A DNA stretch of 31,551 nt from Clostridiales bacterium (GTDB taxonomy: Bacteria > Bacillota_A > Clostridia > Saccharofermentanales > Saccharofermentanaceae): positions 1-31,551 of the forward strand of contig JAGCGE010000248.1 of assembly GCA_017649745.1 (NCBI GenBank), written 5' to 3'. Each line of letters starts with the position of its first letter. The first letter of the stretch is position 1. Shown in pieces: positions 7,412-17,627 of the stretch. Made by a program: the position numbers and the translations under genes. Below the pieces are notes generated by a model. The model was not told the origin of the DNA and did no database searches. It saw only the letters and a program-made list of their open reading frames with translations.

Positions 7412-7616
7412 TAGTCACACCTCCGAGTCTTGTTACCTTCTGAAGCTTCGGTTTCGGAAGAAGATAGCCGTCCTCAGGCGTAGCAAGGAGTTCCACCGTT
7501 CCGTCATCGTTCTCGATGTACAGTGATGCCCCTTTTTTGAGCATCTCATCCATCTGAGAGTCAACAGTCAGATATTCAGCCATTCCCTCGTTTGCTGTAG
7601 CATATACTCGTGCCAT
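7404..7616 (-). CDS. Small hypothetical protein after the tail-tip gene
   Basis: A 70-residue protein (MARVYATANEGMAEYLTVD...). The start at 7616 follows GGAGGTAAAT; an alternative in-frame ATG at 7628 lies upstream of that ribosome site and is less likely. It contains an amphipathic helix, a short hairpin (ASLYIENDDGTVELLATPED) and a basic C-terminus. Function is unknown, probably a minor tail component by position. Confidence 0.65.
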   Translation of the reverse strand: MARVYATANEGMAEYLTVDSQMDEMLKKGASLYIENDDGTVELLATPEDGYLLPKPKLQKVTRLGGVTNG

Positions 7617-7626
7617 ATTTACCTCC

Positions 7627-7636
7627 ATTTTGAATT
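7627..7636 (-). repeat. AATTCAAAAT leader element, copy 3
   Basis: The element is immediately upstream of the GGAGG for the gene starting at 7616; the minus strand reads AATTCAAAATGGAGG. Its layout is like copy 1, before the ribosome site rather than between it and ATG. Confidence 0.5.
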
Positions 7637-10027
7637 TTACCCGTTCTGATTTCCACCGCCTGCACTTGAATCAGGAGGTTGTTGATCGTTAAGATGTGAA
7701 ACCATAAGACCATTAACAAAATTGATCGTGGTCCACGTAACCTGATCACCGTTTATTTCGCTCACGAACGTGATCGGACCGGTTCCGCCTTTCCAACAGA
7801 CAGGGGGATTCTGCTCATCTGAAGGAAAATCGCTTGCTTTTCTCGTAGCAAACGACTGTGACCAGATCTGGATCGCATCTGCTTTCCATCTCCACCCACG
7901 ATATGTTGCGCTATCATCAATGTCGTAGATCTCTGCATGACAATCAAGCCAGCCATACTCGTTTGTGGTTATCATCTTGCCGCTTTGATCGACATAGGCG
8001 CCGACGCCACCGCGAAGACGCCCTTTGTAGAGACGAACCCAGCCGTCTGTGTACTGCCACTGACTTTTTTCGCCCTGCTCTGTGTGGTCATTGTCAAATA
8101 CTGTCATATCACAGCCAACAATCTGGATCGCTCGAAGTGTGCCAGTCGTCATTCTGTCTGCGACAATCTGTCCATCCATTGTAATAGCGACATTCAGACT
8201 CGAGCCAGATATAGGATATGCATCTGAGTGACATAAGCCATTGACATTCCACACCCATAAATTATGAGCATTCTCGATTTCGTCAAACGGCACATCAGAT
8301 ACGACAAACTCGGCCGTCTCGGTGCCGGACTCGTTCTGGACGATCGTAATATAACCGCCGGTCGCTGCATTGATCAGGTTTGCAGCGTCTTCATAAGCGT
8401 TCTGAAGAAGTGTGGAAGACGACGGTATCGCGCCGATCTTAGCGAGAAGGGACTCGTTCATTTCCGCATTAGACTGCGTGAGATTCTTCGTCTCGTCAAT
8501 GCCGATGGTAAACTGCATGTTAGCAGGATCATTAAGCGGAATTTCGATTTTTGTAATCGGAAGATATTTGTCGATACCATGCGGTTCAGACTTTACATGT
8601 ATGATATCGAGCACGTTCAGACCCCTGTAATTCCTGTATCCAAGGGCCAACAGATCAAGAGCTGTCACTTCAAGAACGTCTTCCTCAAACTGACCGGTTG
8701 CGAGGTAATTCTGAGCGCGTTTCATGAGTATAGCGGGATCTTCCACATCATCCCACACATGCTGTCGTTCGATCCAACCGTATTTTGAAATTAACTGAGA
8801 ATTCTGAACGAACAACGAACCGTTGTTTACAGATTCGACTGTGATATATTCGTCGAGATTCTCAGGAACTTCTTTCGAATCGTAGACTCTTGCTTTCAGA
8901 GCTGTTTGTGTCAGAGTGCAGAGATAGAGATAATATGTATGACCCGGATTGGTCATAGCAGGTATCGTGATCTTCTCTTCGACGATGTCAGTCGCGACCG
9001 CGCCTGAAGCAGTCTTGAGCATTACAGGCTGTCCGACATCACCCTTGTTCAGAGCGTCTGTCAGTAAGTACATTCCGCAAGCTTCGTTCGTATCAACGAT
9101 ACCTGAATTTCGACATGTAATAAAGTAAGTATGCTCAGGTTGTACTTCAATCGCATAGCTGACCTGATGTCCGTAATAATACGAAACTGTCGGATCAACG
9201 TCGTGAATGACGCCGTCTCTGTCGATCCACGTTCCGTCTTCTCTCCACAAAACAGTGATCTCGTCGCCAACGGTTGTTGTACCACCATTTGTTGTCTTCT
9301 TGCCAAGAGGCAACAGAACGGTGCAGAGTTTTGTCAGATCTTTGGTCTTTGACACGTCGAGCAGGTTTTTACCGAACTCGATAGACTGATTTGCAGTTGC
9401 AGACTGACCGAATTCAGCATACCAGTCAAGATATCGGATGCCGTTTTGCTTGCGAATTCTCAAATGACCGCCGACATCTTCGACAAGTTTATTAACAGCT
9501 TCGAGAGTCGTTCCATAGTCAGTATATCGGTATGCTCCGATCGATTCCTGATGCACTGTAACAGCGCCGACAGTGAATTGTTTGCTGGTGTCGACTTTCT
9601 TGTTATGGTTCTCGATGATCGTACGAAGAAATCCGCTGACATCAAGGATCGCACCGGCATTTCCGAAATACTGAGCTTGCGGCTGTGTTGTATCATTGAG
9701 GTAGGCGAGCTCACCTTCGCAGTAGATCCTGCGATTGTTGTAGAAATCAAACTCTTCGGTGATTGCTCGCCCTTCCCAAATCTCTTCGGTTTCGTAATTT
9801 CCGTTATTGACCCGAGTCCTAAAGACATGAAATGTGGTCTTCATGAGCTCGATTACAGGTTGTCCGTTCGGTTTGTTACCATAACCGACGTTCTGTATGG
9901 GTAGTGTAAACTCAAGCGAACCGGCAGCACTGTCTTCCATTGTCAGTTTGGGGTCGATGAGCTTCACTTGGATATTTTCAACGCTGTCGTCATAGATGCA
10001 TACATCGTCTGCGAAAACGCTATACAT
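7637..10027 (-). CDS. Tail-tip protein (prophage tail endopeptidase family, Tal-like)
   Basis: A 796-residue protein directly after the distal tail protein. The N-terminal ~330 residues have the features of the Prophage_tail/PF06605 (gp27-like) hub that closes the tail tube: MEDSAAGSLEFTLP near the start, then a WEGRAITEEFDFYNNR strand pair, LAYLNDT, and TLEAVNKLVEDVGGHLRIR. The middle (about 330-520) is a beta-rich insertion, and a carbohydrate-binding-like role is only a guess. The region ending ESEPHGIDKYLPITKIEIPL-like (about 505-545) is typical of this family. The C-terminus is beta-rich and ends QPPDSSAGGGNQNG. No clear peptidase active site is visible, so enzymatic activity is unproven. 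Confidence 0.85.
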   Translation of the reverse strand: MYSVFADDVCIYDDSVENIQVKLIDPKLTMEDSAAGSLEFTLPIQNVGYGNKPNGQPVIELMKTTFHVFRTRVNNGNYETEEIWEGRAITEEFDFYNNRRIYCEGELAYLNDTTQPQAQYFGNAGAILDVSGFLRTIIENHNKKVDTSKQFTVGAVTVHQESIGAYRYTDYGTTLEAVNKLVEDVGGHLRIRKQNGIRYLDWYAEFGQSATANQSIEFGKNLLDVSKTKDLTKLCTVLLPLGKKTTNGGTTTVGDEITVLWREDGTWIDRDGVIHDVDPTVSYYYGHQVSYAIEVQPEHTYFITCRNSGIVDTNEACGMYLLTDALNKGDVGQPVMLKTASGAVATDIVEEKITIPAMTNPGHTYYLYLCTLTQTALKARVYDSKEVPENLDEYITVESVNNGSLFVQNSQLISKYGWIERQHVWDDVEDPAILMKRAQNYLATGQFEEDVLEVTALDLLALGYRNYRGLNVLDIIHVKSEPHGIDKYLPITKIEIPLNDPANMQFTIGIDETKNLTQSNAEMNESLLAKIGAIPSSSTLLQNAYEDAANLINAATGGYITIVQNESGTETAEFVVSDVPFDEIENAHNLWVWNVNGLCHSDAYPISGSSLNVAITMDGQIVADRMTTGTLRAIQIVGCDMTVFDNDHTEQGEKSQWQYTDGWVRLYKGRLRGGVGAYVDQSGKMITTNEYGWLDCHAEIYDIDDSATYRGWRWKADAIQIWSQSFATRKASDFPSDEQNPPVCWKGGTGPITFVSEINGDQVTWTTINFVNGLMVSHLNDQQPPDSSAGGGNQNG

Positions 10028-10030
10028 GGC

Positions 10031-10855
10031 TCAAAGCCTCCCTTGTCTGAAATCTATGGTAACGCTGCCGATACCCTTGAATTTGAATGATGTCTTATCG
10101 CCCGGTTTTGGTGTGGCGAACTGTATTGTAGGATAGGAATTGGTTCCATTTTGAAGGAACGCACTATGATATACGCCGTGAGGGTCAATTGATCTGCTTG
10201 TGTCCAGATTCCAGTTCGCGTACATGAAATCAAGACCGCCGTTTTCAGCATTGACCTTGAATGTTGGAATGATCGGCATTACTCCGACACGAACATTATC
10301 CCATTCAGTGAGCGTTGTCCACGTCGATGTACTATTTGACTCGAAAATGAAGTCCGAATCGCTGACGATTATACCGTGCTGAAAATCAAAAGGATCCCAC
10401 GGCCACAGACTTGATTCGCCTGTGCTCCAGCGCATAAACTTATACGGGAACAGGTCGTAATCAATTGTTACAGTACAGGCCATCTTTTCACTCTTGAATG
10501 TATTCAGAGAAAAGCGACCTTCGTAGTAGAAACTGTGATCGTCATCAAGGATCATTTTCATCTTCTGACCGTGCAGATAGTTGATGATCGCGTCATACGC
10601 GTTATCCCAGTCCCAGTATTCGGCTGTGTGATCGACATAGAATTCGAGGGACCCTATCCTGTTTCCGTAAGTAGGATACCCGGTAGGAAAGTCAGTCAGG
10701 TCGACATAACCATTCGCACCGGGCACCTCTACAGTGTTTGTATGTACAGGGGGAGGAGAAATGATCGGCATCGATTTCGGGATCAGATGCCAGTCATTCC
10801 AGCTATGCTTATCACCAAACGTTATGGAATGTGCCCCTTCGTAGTAGACTTGCAT
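10031..10855 (-). CDS. Distal tail protein (Dit)
   Basis: A 274-residue protein. The start is placed at 10855 (MQVYYEGAHSITFG), one base after the tape-measure stop (TGATATG) and behind AAGGGGG; the reading frame is open further upstream inside the tape-measure gene, but that lacks a ribosome site. The N-terminal half has the Dit signature: ITFGDKHSWNDWHLIP, then KSMPIISPPPV, VEVPGANGYVDLTDF and NRIGSLEFYVD. The C-terminal half (from about residue 175) is a galectin-like beta domain ending SVTIDFRQGRL. It forms the ring between tail tube and tail tip. Confidence 0.92.
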   Translation of the reverse strand: MQVYYEGAHSITFGDKHSWNDWHLIPKSMPIISPPPVHTNTVEVPGANGYVDLTDFPTGYPTYGNRIGSLEFYVDHTAEYWDWDNAYDAIINYLHGQKMKMILDDDHSFYYEGRFSLNTFKSEKMACTVTIDYDLFPYKFMRWSTGESSLWPWDPFDFQHGIIVSDSDFIFESNSTSTWTTLTEWDNVRVGVMPIIPTFKVNAENGGLDFMYANWNLDTSRSIDPHGVYHSAFLQNGTNSYPTIQFATPKPGDKTSFKFKGIGSVTIDFRQGRL

Positions 10856-10856
10856 A

Positions 10857-13800
10857 TCAATTCCCCCTTCCTCTATAAATTGCTCTTCGTCCCATTGCTT
10901 TGTCCATAGGACCTGCCATAGATCCGACAAGAGCGCCGGTATCCATGACGACTTGCATCTGAGACATTGCTTCTTCCATATAAGACATGTCTTCTCTCAG
11001 AGCTCTGAGCTCATCCACGATGTCAGCATTATTTCTGTCAAGTGTACCGATATCTGCTGCGAGTTTGCCGGACAGTCCGGTTACAGAGATCGTCTGTTCG
11101 TTCAGCATCGAATCGATAGCTGAAGCGCCTCTGTAGAGTCCTCTATCGTCGAATACCGGACGAACACTAGCGTCATACTGTAATTCGCCTGCTGATATCT
11201 TACTGACGTAATTTATCGGTGTGCCGAAAGCATTAACAACTGCGTCAGATAGATTGTTTGCCGCTCCGATAGCAGAATCGGTGTTCTGAGCGATGCCGAC
11301 CGCAAAGTCATTAACGATATTCGCTCCGTTCTGATAGAACGAACTCAATCTGCTTCCGAAAGAATCGGTTGCAGCATCAGCCATTCTGTTACCCGCATCT
11401 GTGATCAAGTCTGTGTTCTTACTAACACCATCAGCAAGACCAGATACAATGTCTTCTCCTTTTCGGAAGTATACATTCGACATTCCATTGAACGATATTC
11501 CGATCTGGTCAGAAAGGATACTACTCACAACTGTGACAGAATCAGCATTTCCTGATATACCGTCAACGAGTTCTGACACGACAAGTTTTCCGTTCTTGAA
11601 ACATGTGTTCTGAACACCGCCGAATGAAGAATTCACAACGTCCGATAGCGTATTACGAATATAATCGGAGGTTCCCGCTTTACGAGAAACACCATCAGTA
11701 AATCCGGAAACGACGTGTTCACCATTGTGATAGAACTCGGTCTTCAAATCGTCAGTGTCGATCAGTGACTCGCCTGTGAATACACCGGACATATCACGAA
11801 TGGATGATCTGAGAGTGTCAAAGATGCCATTGGCTGAGCGACTAACCATATTCGTATTATCAGAAATACCATCAGAGAATCGTTCGACAATGTGTCTTCC
11901 GCTCTGATAATATTTTCTGTCGTTAACAGTCATTGCTTTGTCCGCGTCTTCAGTTAGACCAGTAACAGCGTCGCTAACGGAGTTTCCATTTTGAATTCCG
12001 ATGACAAAATCATCAGTGATGTTCTTTCCGCTATCATAAGACGCGGTTCCAGACGTCGTTTCGAATGCGTCAAAAGCTGCGTCAGACATCTCGATAGCTG
12101 CTTTCACGATGTCATTTGTGTTTTGTGTAATACCACTAGCAAGACCCAGGATGATGTATTCACCGAGCTGACGATAAACTTTAGAAGGGGAAGAAATCTT
12201 ATTCTCACGCTCAAAGTCCTCAATGCCGAGTCGAGCCATAGCAGTTATTGCAGAGCGATACTTCCACTGGTTTTCAGCAATCGCCTGTGCAGCACCCTCG
12301 ACACACTGATTTGCACCTTTATACCACTCAGGTCTAGCCTTACCGATTTCCTCTTTACTAGGCTTGACATAGTGGTCCTGAATTGCTCTTCTTGTGTCAT
12401 CTTCGCTGTCTTCGATTGCCTGCGTAGAACTTTGCATGTTTGTGTCAGAAGCTTCATAGTATTCATCAGGCATGATCATGGCGCCTGATTGCGTATTACC
12501 ATACCACTCGCCTGATATATCTGCCTCATCACCAAAGTCTGCCATACTCATGCCGTTCTGAGCCATATACTCATCTGCCGAGGGCATTGATATGGCCTGT
12601 TCACCATTTAAGAATCCTTCTGCCCAGTTAGAACCTGCTTTTTTTCCACTTTTTTCGTAGCCGAGATTCGGATTCTGTGAACGGAGAATGGCGTCATAAG
12701 CATAACCGGGAAGACCGTTATATTGTTCTTTCAAGCTGTCAAGAGTGCTTGTCTGTTTCTGAGCCTCACTAAAGATTGCGTCACCCCAACTTGTGAAGCT
12801 ATTGGAAACTTTATTTTTAGTCGATTCTGTCTTAGCAGCCATGCTGTCTAGTGCTTCCGCATAGCCTTTTTTAGCAGCATCAGCTTGTTCGGCTGCATCA
12901 CGCATATCTTCCGCAAACTGCCTGATGTATACCGAACCTTGATTCATGGATTCCATGAATTTATCGGCCAGATCTTTTGAGAATATGCCGATAAGCATTG
13001 CTACAAGCTGAGCCAATATCTGTATCATAACATCAAACAGTGCCAGTACAACATTCCAACACGCTGCTGCGATTCGAGCAGAATTCTGTCCGATAGCGTC
13101 TGCAAGACCATTCAGTAAGCTAATGATCAGTTCGATTAGACCCTTAATGATGTCGCCGGCGATTTCGCCGAGATATTTCAGGAGATTAACGATCATTGTG
13201 CCCACGGTCTGCATCACTTGGGGTGATGCCTGTCCGAGCGCTGCACAAAGAGTCGCTATCATCGTAATGAGAACTGCCTTGCCTTTTGTGGTCATGCCGG
13301 TAACAAAGTCTCTGAATTTAGTAGCACCTTTACCAAGCGTGTTTCCTATCGCACCAACGACTTTACCGATCGTATCTACGATTGACTTAGCAAGTGGTGC
13401 CAGTTTACTAGCAAGTAACGCAATGGCTATCACCAGTACGAGTATCGCACCGCCAACGATCAAAGCCGTTTTTGGATGTGCTTCGAGAACTCGGAATAGG
13501 GATTCGAGACCGAACGACAATCCTGCTAACGCCGGAGATAATAATTTTATACCTGCGCATACAAGGAACACACTTGCGCCGATCAATGCCGCGGCAAGGC
13601 CGAACGACAACATGGCTTTTCCTGCCACATCAAGAGCTGGTCCAAAACCTGGAATCCATGCCGCCGCAGCCGCCAATGCTATCAACACTACGACGAAACC
13701 GACCAACGCAAGTACGGCTACACCTAATCCCTCGCCTATTCCTGCTATTTTCTCAAGAGATAAAGCGAATATGAGCAAACTAGCAGCAATAGCAACGAAT

Positions 13801-16800
13801 ACCAGTGCGAGCGAAGTCAATATTTCATTTATGAATACAAGTGCTTTACCGGGATCGCCGCCGGAAATATAGGTTCCGATCAACATCAAACTAGCGACCG
13901 CAACACCAACAAGTGCTATCATTACGATGATTTCAGCAAGTAATGTGACAACTAATGATGTTACCTTGTCTATATTATTGATTTTGCCTATTTCCGTTAA
14001 CGCATGTGTGACCGCTAGTATGACCATGACGATGCCGATGAATCCAACAAGCATTCTTCCGGCAGAATTTTGTGTTTTTGTGAATGTTCCGCTTGCAAGC
14101 ATCACAACCAAAGCCAATCCGATCATTGAAACGATGATGGCACCTATTGCATCTACCATTTCTACGAATCGTTTGTCTGATACTGCACTCATAACAGTTA
14201 CAACCGCCGCGAGTTCCAGCATCACGATACCCATGGAAGCAAACATCAATGCCGCACCGAGTATAGAACCGGTTTTAATGGATCCGACCATGAGAAGCAT
14301 GACTGCCATTCCGCCAAGTATAGTTGCGAACAGACCAATCACCGGCCGTATCTTATCTTCTGGAATCAGCGATAACATACCCATCGCAGTTGCGATTGTC
14401 AAAATTGCATTACCAACTGCAAACATAACAACCGCAAACGATAATAGGATTGGCACCATCTTTGCGGCCGTTGATGCAAGTTTTGCTGCGGCAACATATA
14501 TCGCAGCCACGATTATGCCGATGAATACGATTTCAGCAAATAGTATACCAAAGGCCGCAATTGGCGCATTCTGCACAAACTTATCGATTGCGATAGCAGC
14601 CGCGGTAATAGAACCTATAGCGTATGTGATGGCTCCAAGTAGCAAACCAAAACTGATAAGTAATGCGGAGATTGTTGCGATAGGTGCAAGAGTGACACGG
14701 AATGCCCTCACGACTCGTCCGTATGTACCAAACGATTTCGTAAGTGCCATGAGTATTGCGAACACGACAATGACTGCCGCAAGACCGTCATACATCTTTT
14801 CAGTTTCCATACTGCCAAGAGCGATGATCACGCCACCGATGATAGCAATGGCCGCAGCAGTAGCCTTTATAGCAACTGAATAAGCCATGAGTTCTGATGC
14901 AATACCGAGTCGTCTGAACATCAGGCCGGCACCAGTAAGAAACAGACCTATTCTTTGCGGAAGCATTCCTATGCCATTCAAGATGTCACCAAGCTTACGA
15001 ATCGCTAAGAAGAGATAAGACAGTGAATATATACCAATGATATACATTGCTATCTTGGAAATGTCTACGACCCCGACACCTGCTATAACATCGACGATCC
15101 CCTGAACAAAATTCGAGATTTTTGTCGGAAGACCTTTGAATTTTTCAATTATGTCAGATATCAGAGAGAACTTCTCCTCTGTTTCCTCGACTTCTTTCGG
15201 ATCAACGACATCATCACCTCTGAGGAATGCCATCAATGATTCCCAGAATGCGCCAAACCCCTGACTGAAATCAGCGTTCTTCAGGAAATCGAAGAAATCA
15301 GATATTTTTTGCTTGATGTTGGCGAATGTTTCAGTATCTTTGAAAGAAGTAATATAATCGTATGCGGCTTCAGCACCTGCTTCAAGGATGCCGAGACCCT
15401 CTTTTATTACGCCCCAGATACCGATGAATGTATTTTTAATCGCCTCAGCTGTATCATCACTGATAATGAGTTTTTCACTGAGGGCCACAAGCGCTTCAGT
15501 GAAGCTTGCTGTTCCTTCAGTGATCGATTCGAAATTTATTTTGAAAACTTCGCCAAAAGCCGAAACGATAGGCTTGATGATCTTTCCAGCAGCCTTTGCG
15601 AGATTCTTAGCAACCTTGAAAAGGTTTGAAATGCTACTGGAAATATTGTCAAGAATCTCTTTCAGCTTCGCTTTCTTTTCTTCTTTCTCAGCTTCTTTCT
15701 CAGAATCAATGAGTTTATCATTTGCTTCCTCGACCTGAATGGCAGATTTCTCGAAACTCCAGCCTGCTGCAACAACAGCGTTGATGTATGTCTGAACATT
15801 CTTAGCGTGCTGCGCGCCTTCTTCTCCTCCTCCGAACAATTCAGTCAGAGCATTTCTTCTGTGCTGACCTGTTCCATAGAGACCTTTAATGATGATATCT
15901 CTTGCAGCAGCGGCTTCTTCTGCACTGACAGTCATCGATTTGGATGCATCTGCCATATCTTCCGCTGTCTCTTCGGCAGTCTCGCCGTAGAGTTCTTTCA
16001 GAAGATTAAAGAAACCTGTTATCTTGACTGTAACATTATCGACCTTCTCGATGAGACCGTCAAGCCAGCTAAGATCGACAGATTCAACCATCAGAGAAAA
16101 GGCCTCGATCCCGGATTCCCACATCTGAGCGAAATGCTCTCCAAGAGTGATGGTCTTGTCTCCGGTCACTTTCAGGATCTCGTTATATGCCGCCGCATTA
16201 TCGACAATGTCGCCATACTCTTTCTTGATTTCTTCGAAAGCTTTCGGAACTTCTATCTTTTTCAGCTTATTTTTGAATTCATCAATACGAGCGGTCAGCG
16301 AAATAAAAAGAGTGTTTGTTTTGTTCACTATCGGATCAGAAAATATTTCACCAACTCTCGAAAGAGCTGCTTTCATGTTACTGAGTGCGCCAGTGAATGT
16401 CTTATTAGCCTCTTTAGCGTGCTGACCAAATGCGTCATCCATCGCAAAGGCGAATGTTTCGAAATCGATCATGCCTTCATGAACCATGTCACGAATGTCT
16501 GTCTCAGTCGTCCCAAGGATCTCAGCAAGTTTGGCAGCAGCATTCATACCTCTGGTAGACAGCTGTAAGAGCTGATCACCCATCAGACGACCATTACCGG
16601 CAACTGTCGTAAAGATTCGAGAAATGTCTTCGTAAGAAGAGTTCGTCATTGCTGCCACACCTGAAATGGCTCGCAGCGACTTATGCATCGCGGTCAGACC
16701 CTGACCGTTTACGTTCTCGATAACTTTTTGGAAATCAACACCTGATGCTGCCAACTGGGAAGCGGCAGACGCAGCTGCATCCAAACCGTATGCGGTGTCT

Positions 16801-17225
16801 TTAACGCCGTAACTTACGGCTTTCTCTACTTCTTCCCATGCGAAACCAAGACCCTCGATCTGGAATTTTGCATTTGCGATATTCATGGCTCTGTTCCAAC
16901 CACCAGTCTTGATCTGACCGATCGTTGCTGCTTCAAGCTGCTTTACAGAGCCTACAATACCATCAGTGATCTTGTTGATGACATTCATTCCCACGATACC
17001 CATCGTTGAGAATCTGTCCTCAAGTTTCTTGATCGCTCTCTCCATGGAAGAGAAGTCAACGCTGTCAGCTTCCTTCTGAATATTAGCGGTACCTTCAGAA
17101 GCGCCCTTGAGCTTCAGTTTTTCGTTGAGCTTATCAAGCGTGGACATCGTTTGTCTGGCACCGGATTCGAACTTTGCATTATTGAAACCCATGCGGACAA
17201 TACGATCATCGTAATGACTGCTCAT
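10857..17225 (-). CDS. Tape measure protein
   Basis: A 2122-residue protein that sets tail length and is threaded into the host at ejection. The N-terminal third has the tape-measure domain: AYGLDAAASAASQLAASGVD, LRAISGVAAMTNSSYEDIS, RLMGDQLLQLSTRGMNAAAK and LSRVGEIFSDP. Acidic/basic coiled regions follow, then a long series of hydrophobic helices (roughly residues 700-1370) of the kind expected to insert in membrane. Seven degenerate repeats lie near the end (about 1685-2000), and a short C-terminal coiled coil precedes VGSMAGPMDKAMGRR. No lytic transglycosylase or peptidase motif is visible. The ATG overlaps the upstream stop by one base (TAATG). At about 1.5 angstroms per residue it predicts a long tail near 0.3 micrometre. 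Confidence 0.96.
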   Translation of the reverse strand: MSSHYDDRIVRMGFNNAKFESGARQTMSTLDKLNEKLKLKGASEGTANIQKEADSVDFSSMERAIKKLEDRFSTMGIVGMNVINKITDGIVGSVKQLEAATIGQIKTGGWNRAMNIANAKFQIEGLGFAWEEVEKAVSYGVKDTAYGLDAAASAASQLAASGVDFQKVIENVNGQGLTAMHKSLRAISGVAAMTNSSYEDISRIFTTVAGNGRLMGDQLLQLSTRGMNAAAKLAEILGTTETDIRDMVHEGMIDFETFAFAMDDAFGQHAKEANKTFTGALSNMKAALSRVGEIFSDPIVNKTNTLFISLTARIDEFKNKLKKIEVPKAFEEIKKEYGDIVDNAAAYNEILKVTGDKTITLGEHFAQMWESGIEAFSLMVESVDLSWLDGLIEKVDNVTVKITGFFNLLKELYGETAEETAEDMADASKSMTVSAEEAAAARDIIIKGLYGTGQHRRNALTELFGGGEEGAQHAKNVQTYINAVVAAGWSFEKSAIQVEEANDKLIDSEKEAEKEEKKAKLKEILDNISSSISNLFKVAKNLAKAAGKIIKPIVSAFGEVFKINFESITEGTASFTEALVALSEKLIISDDTAEAIKNTFIGIWGVIKEGLGILEAGAEAAYDYITSFKDTETFANIKQKISDFFDFLKNADFSQGFGAFWESLMAFLRGDDVVDPKEVEETEEKFSLISDIIEKFKGLPTKISNFVQGIVDVIAGVGVVDISKIAMYIIGIYSLSYLFLAIRKLGDILNGIGMLPQRIGLFLTGAGLMFRRLGIASELMAYSVAIKATAAAIAIIGGVIIALGSMETEKMYDGLAAVIVVFAILMALTKSFGTYGRVVRAFRVTLAPIATISALLISFGLLLGAITYAIGSITAAAIAIDKFVQNAPIAAFGILFAEIVFIGIIVAAIYVAAAKLASTAAKMVPILLSFAVVMFAVGNAILTIATAMGMLSLIPEDKIRPVIGLFATILGGMAVMLLMVGSIKTGSILGAALMFASMGIVMLELAAVVTVMSAVSDKRFVEMVDAIGAIIVSMIGLALVVMLASGTFTKTQNSAGRMLVGFIGIVMVILAVTHALTEIGKINNIDKVTSLVVTLLAEIIVMIALVGVAVASLMLIGTYISGGDPGKALVFINEILTSLALVFVAIAASLLIFALSLEKIAGIGEGLGVAVLALVGFVVVLIALAAAAAWIPGFGPALDVAGKAMLSFGLAAALIGASVFLVCAGIKLLSPALAGLSFGLESLFRVLEAHPKTALIVGGAILVLVIAIALLASKLAPLAKSIVDTIGKVVGAIGNTLGKGATKFRDFVTGMTTKGKAVLITMIATLCAALGQASPQVMQTVGTMIVNLLKYLGEIAGDIIKGLIELIISLLNGLADAIGQNSARIAAACWNVVLALFDVMIQILAQLVAMLIGIFSKDLADKFMESMNQGSVYIRQFAEDMRDAAEQADAAKKGYAEALDSMAAKTESTKNKVSNSFTSWGDAIFSEAQKQTSTLDSLKEQYNGLPGYAYDAILRSQNPNLGYEKSGKKAGSNWAEGFLNGEQAISMPSADEYMAQNGMSMADFGDEADISGEWYGNTQSGAMIMPDEYYEASDTNMQSSTQAIEDSEDDTRRAIQDHYVKPSKEEIGKARPEWYKGANQCVEGAAQAIAENQWKYRSAITAMARLGIEDFERENKISSPSKVYRQLGEYIILGLASGITQNTNDIVKAAIEMSDAAFDAFETTSGTASYDSGKNITDDFVIGIQNGNSVSDAVTGLTEDADKAMTVNDRKYYQSGRHIVERFSDGISDNTNMVSRSANGIFDTLRSSIRDMSGVFTGESLIDTDDLKTEFYHNGEHVVSGFTDGVSRKAGTSDYIRNTLSDVVNSSFGGVQNTCFKNGKLVVSELVDGISGNADSVTVVSSILSDQIGISFNGMSNVYFRKGEDIVSGLADGVSKNTDLITDAGNRMADAATDSFGSRLSSFYQNGANIVNDFAVGIAQNTDSAIGAANNLSDAVVNAFGTPINYVSKISAGELQYDASVRPVFDDRGLYRGASAIDSMLNEQTISVTGLSGKLAADIGTLDRNNADIVDELRALREDMSYMEEAMSQMQVVMDTGALVGSMAGPMDKAMGRRAIYRGRGN
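11225..12170 (-). repeat. Seven degenerate ~45-residue repeats in the tape measure C-terminus
   Basis: Within the tape measure, seven units share the pattern GxxIVxxFxDGIxxNT followed by a helix ending LSDAVxxxF. Examples are SGRHIVERFSDGISDNTN, NGEHVVSGFTDGVSRKAG, KGEDIVSGLADGVSKNTD and NGANIVNDFAVGIAQNTD. The DNA copies are diverged, so the repeats are old. Confidence 0.75.
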
Positions 17226-17611
17226 TATTTAGTCACTTCCTTCCATATAGTATCGGCCATTTCATTGAATATACGGTAAAGAACAGGACTTATAAAATCG
17301 TTTCCGACCACATATCCTCCGTTTTTTGTAGCATGACCATACCTGATGAGAATCACGATTGGAGTATTTCCTATCGATTCGCTATTTTTGAAGTAAATCG
17401 AATAGCTGCCTTTTCCTTCCTGAATCTCATAAGACCAGGACATAGCGGTATTACCGGTATCTTTCGGAGTTGCGGCGGCAAGAAGCTCTACTCCACGAGC
17501 ACCGTAGAATTCAAGATGTTTCATTAGGTTTTTCTTCTTTGTTCGTTTGAAGAAACCTTCAATATTCTTGAAGCTGCCAGTGGTGCTAACCGAAATAATG
17601 CTGCTTGCCAT
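17225..17611 (-). CDS. HK97 gp10-like head-tail/tail completion protein
   Basis: A 128-residue protein (MASSIISVSTTGSFKNIE...). The start at 17611 sits behind GGAGG with about nine bases spacing; the frame is open upstream inside the previous gene. The pattern ARGVELLAAATPKDTGNTAMSWSYEI, then VILIRYGHATKNGGYVVGNDFISP, is that of the HK97 gp10 family (neck / tail-completion proteins): a helix, a TPKDTG loop and a beta sheet with a Gly-His turn. It lies between the tail chaperones and the tape measure rather than among the neck genes after the capsid. Confidence 0.8.
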   Translation of the reverse strand: MASSIISVSTTGSFKNIEGFFKRTKKKNLMKHLEFYGARGVELLAAATPKDTGNTAMSWSYEIQEGKGSYSIYFKNSESIGNTPIVILIRYGHATKNGGYVVGNDFISPVLYRIFNEMADTIWKEVTK

Positions 17612-17627
17612 AATAGCCGCCTCCGTA

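Noticed and set aside
13927..14883. A 318-codon open frame on the plus strand opposite the tape measure
   Set aside because: The Thr/Ile/Ala/Met-rich, low-complexity sequence is a shadow of the hydrophobic helices of the tape measure; no ribosome site.
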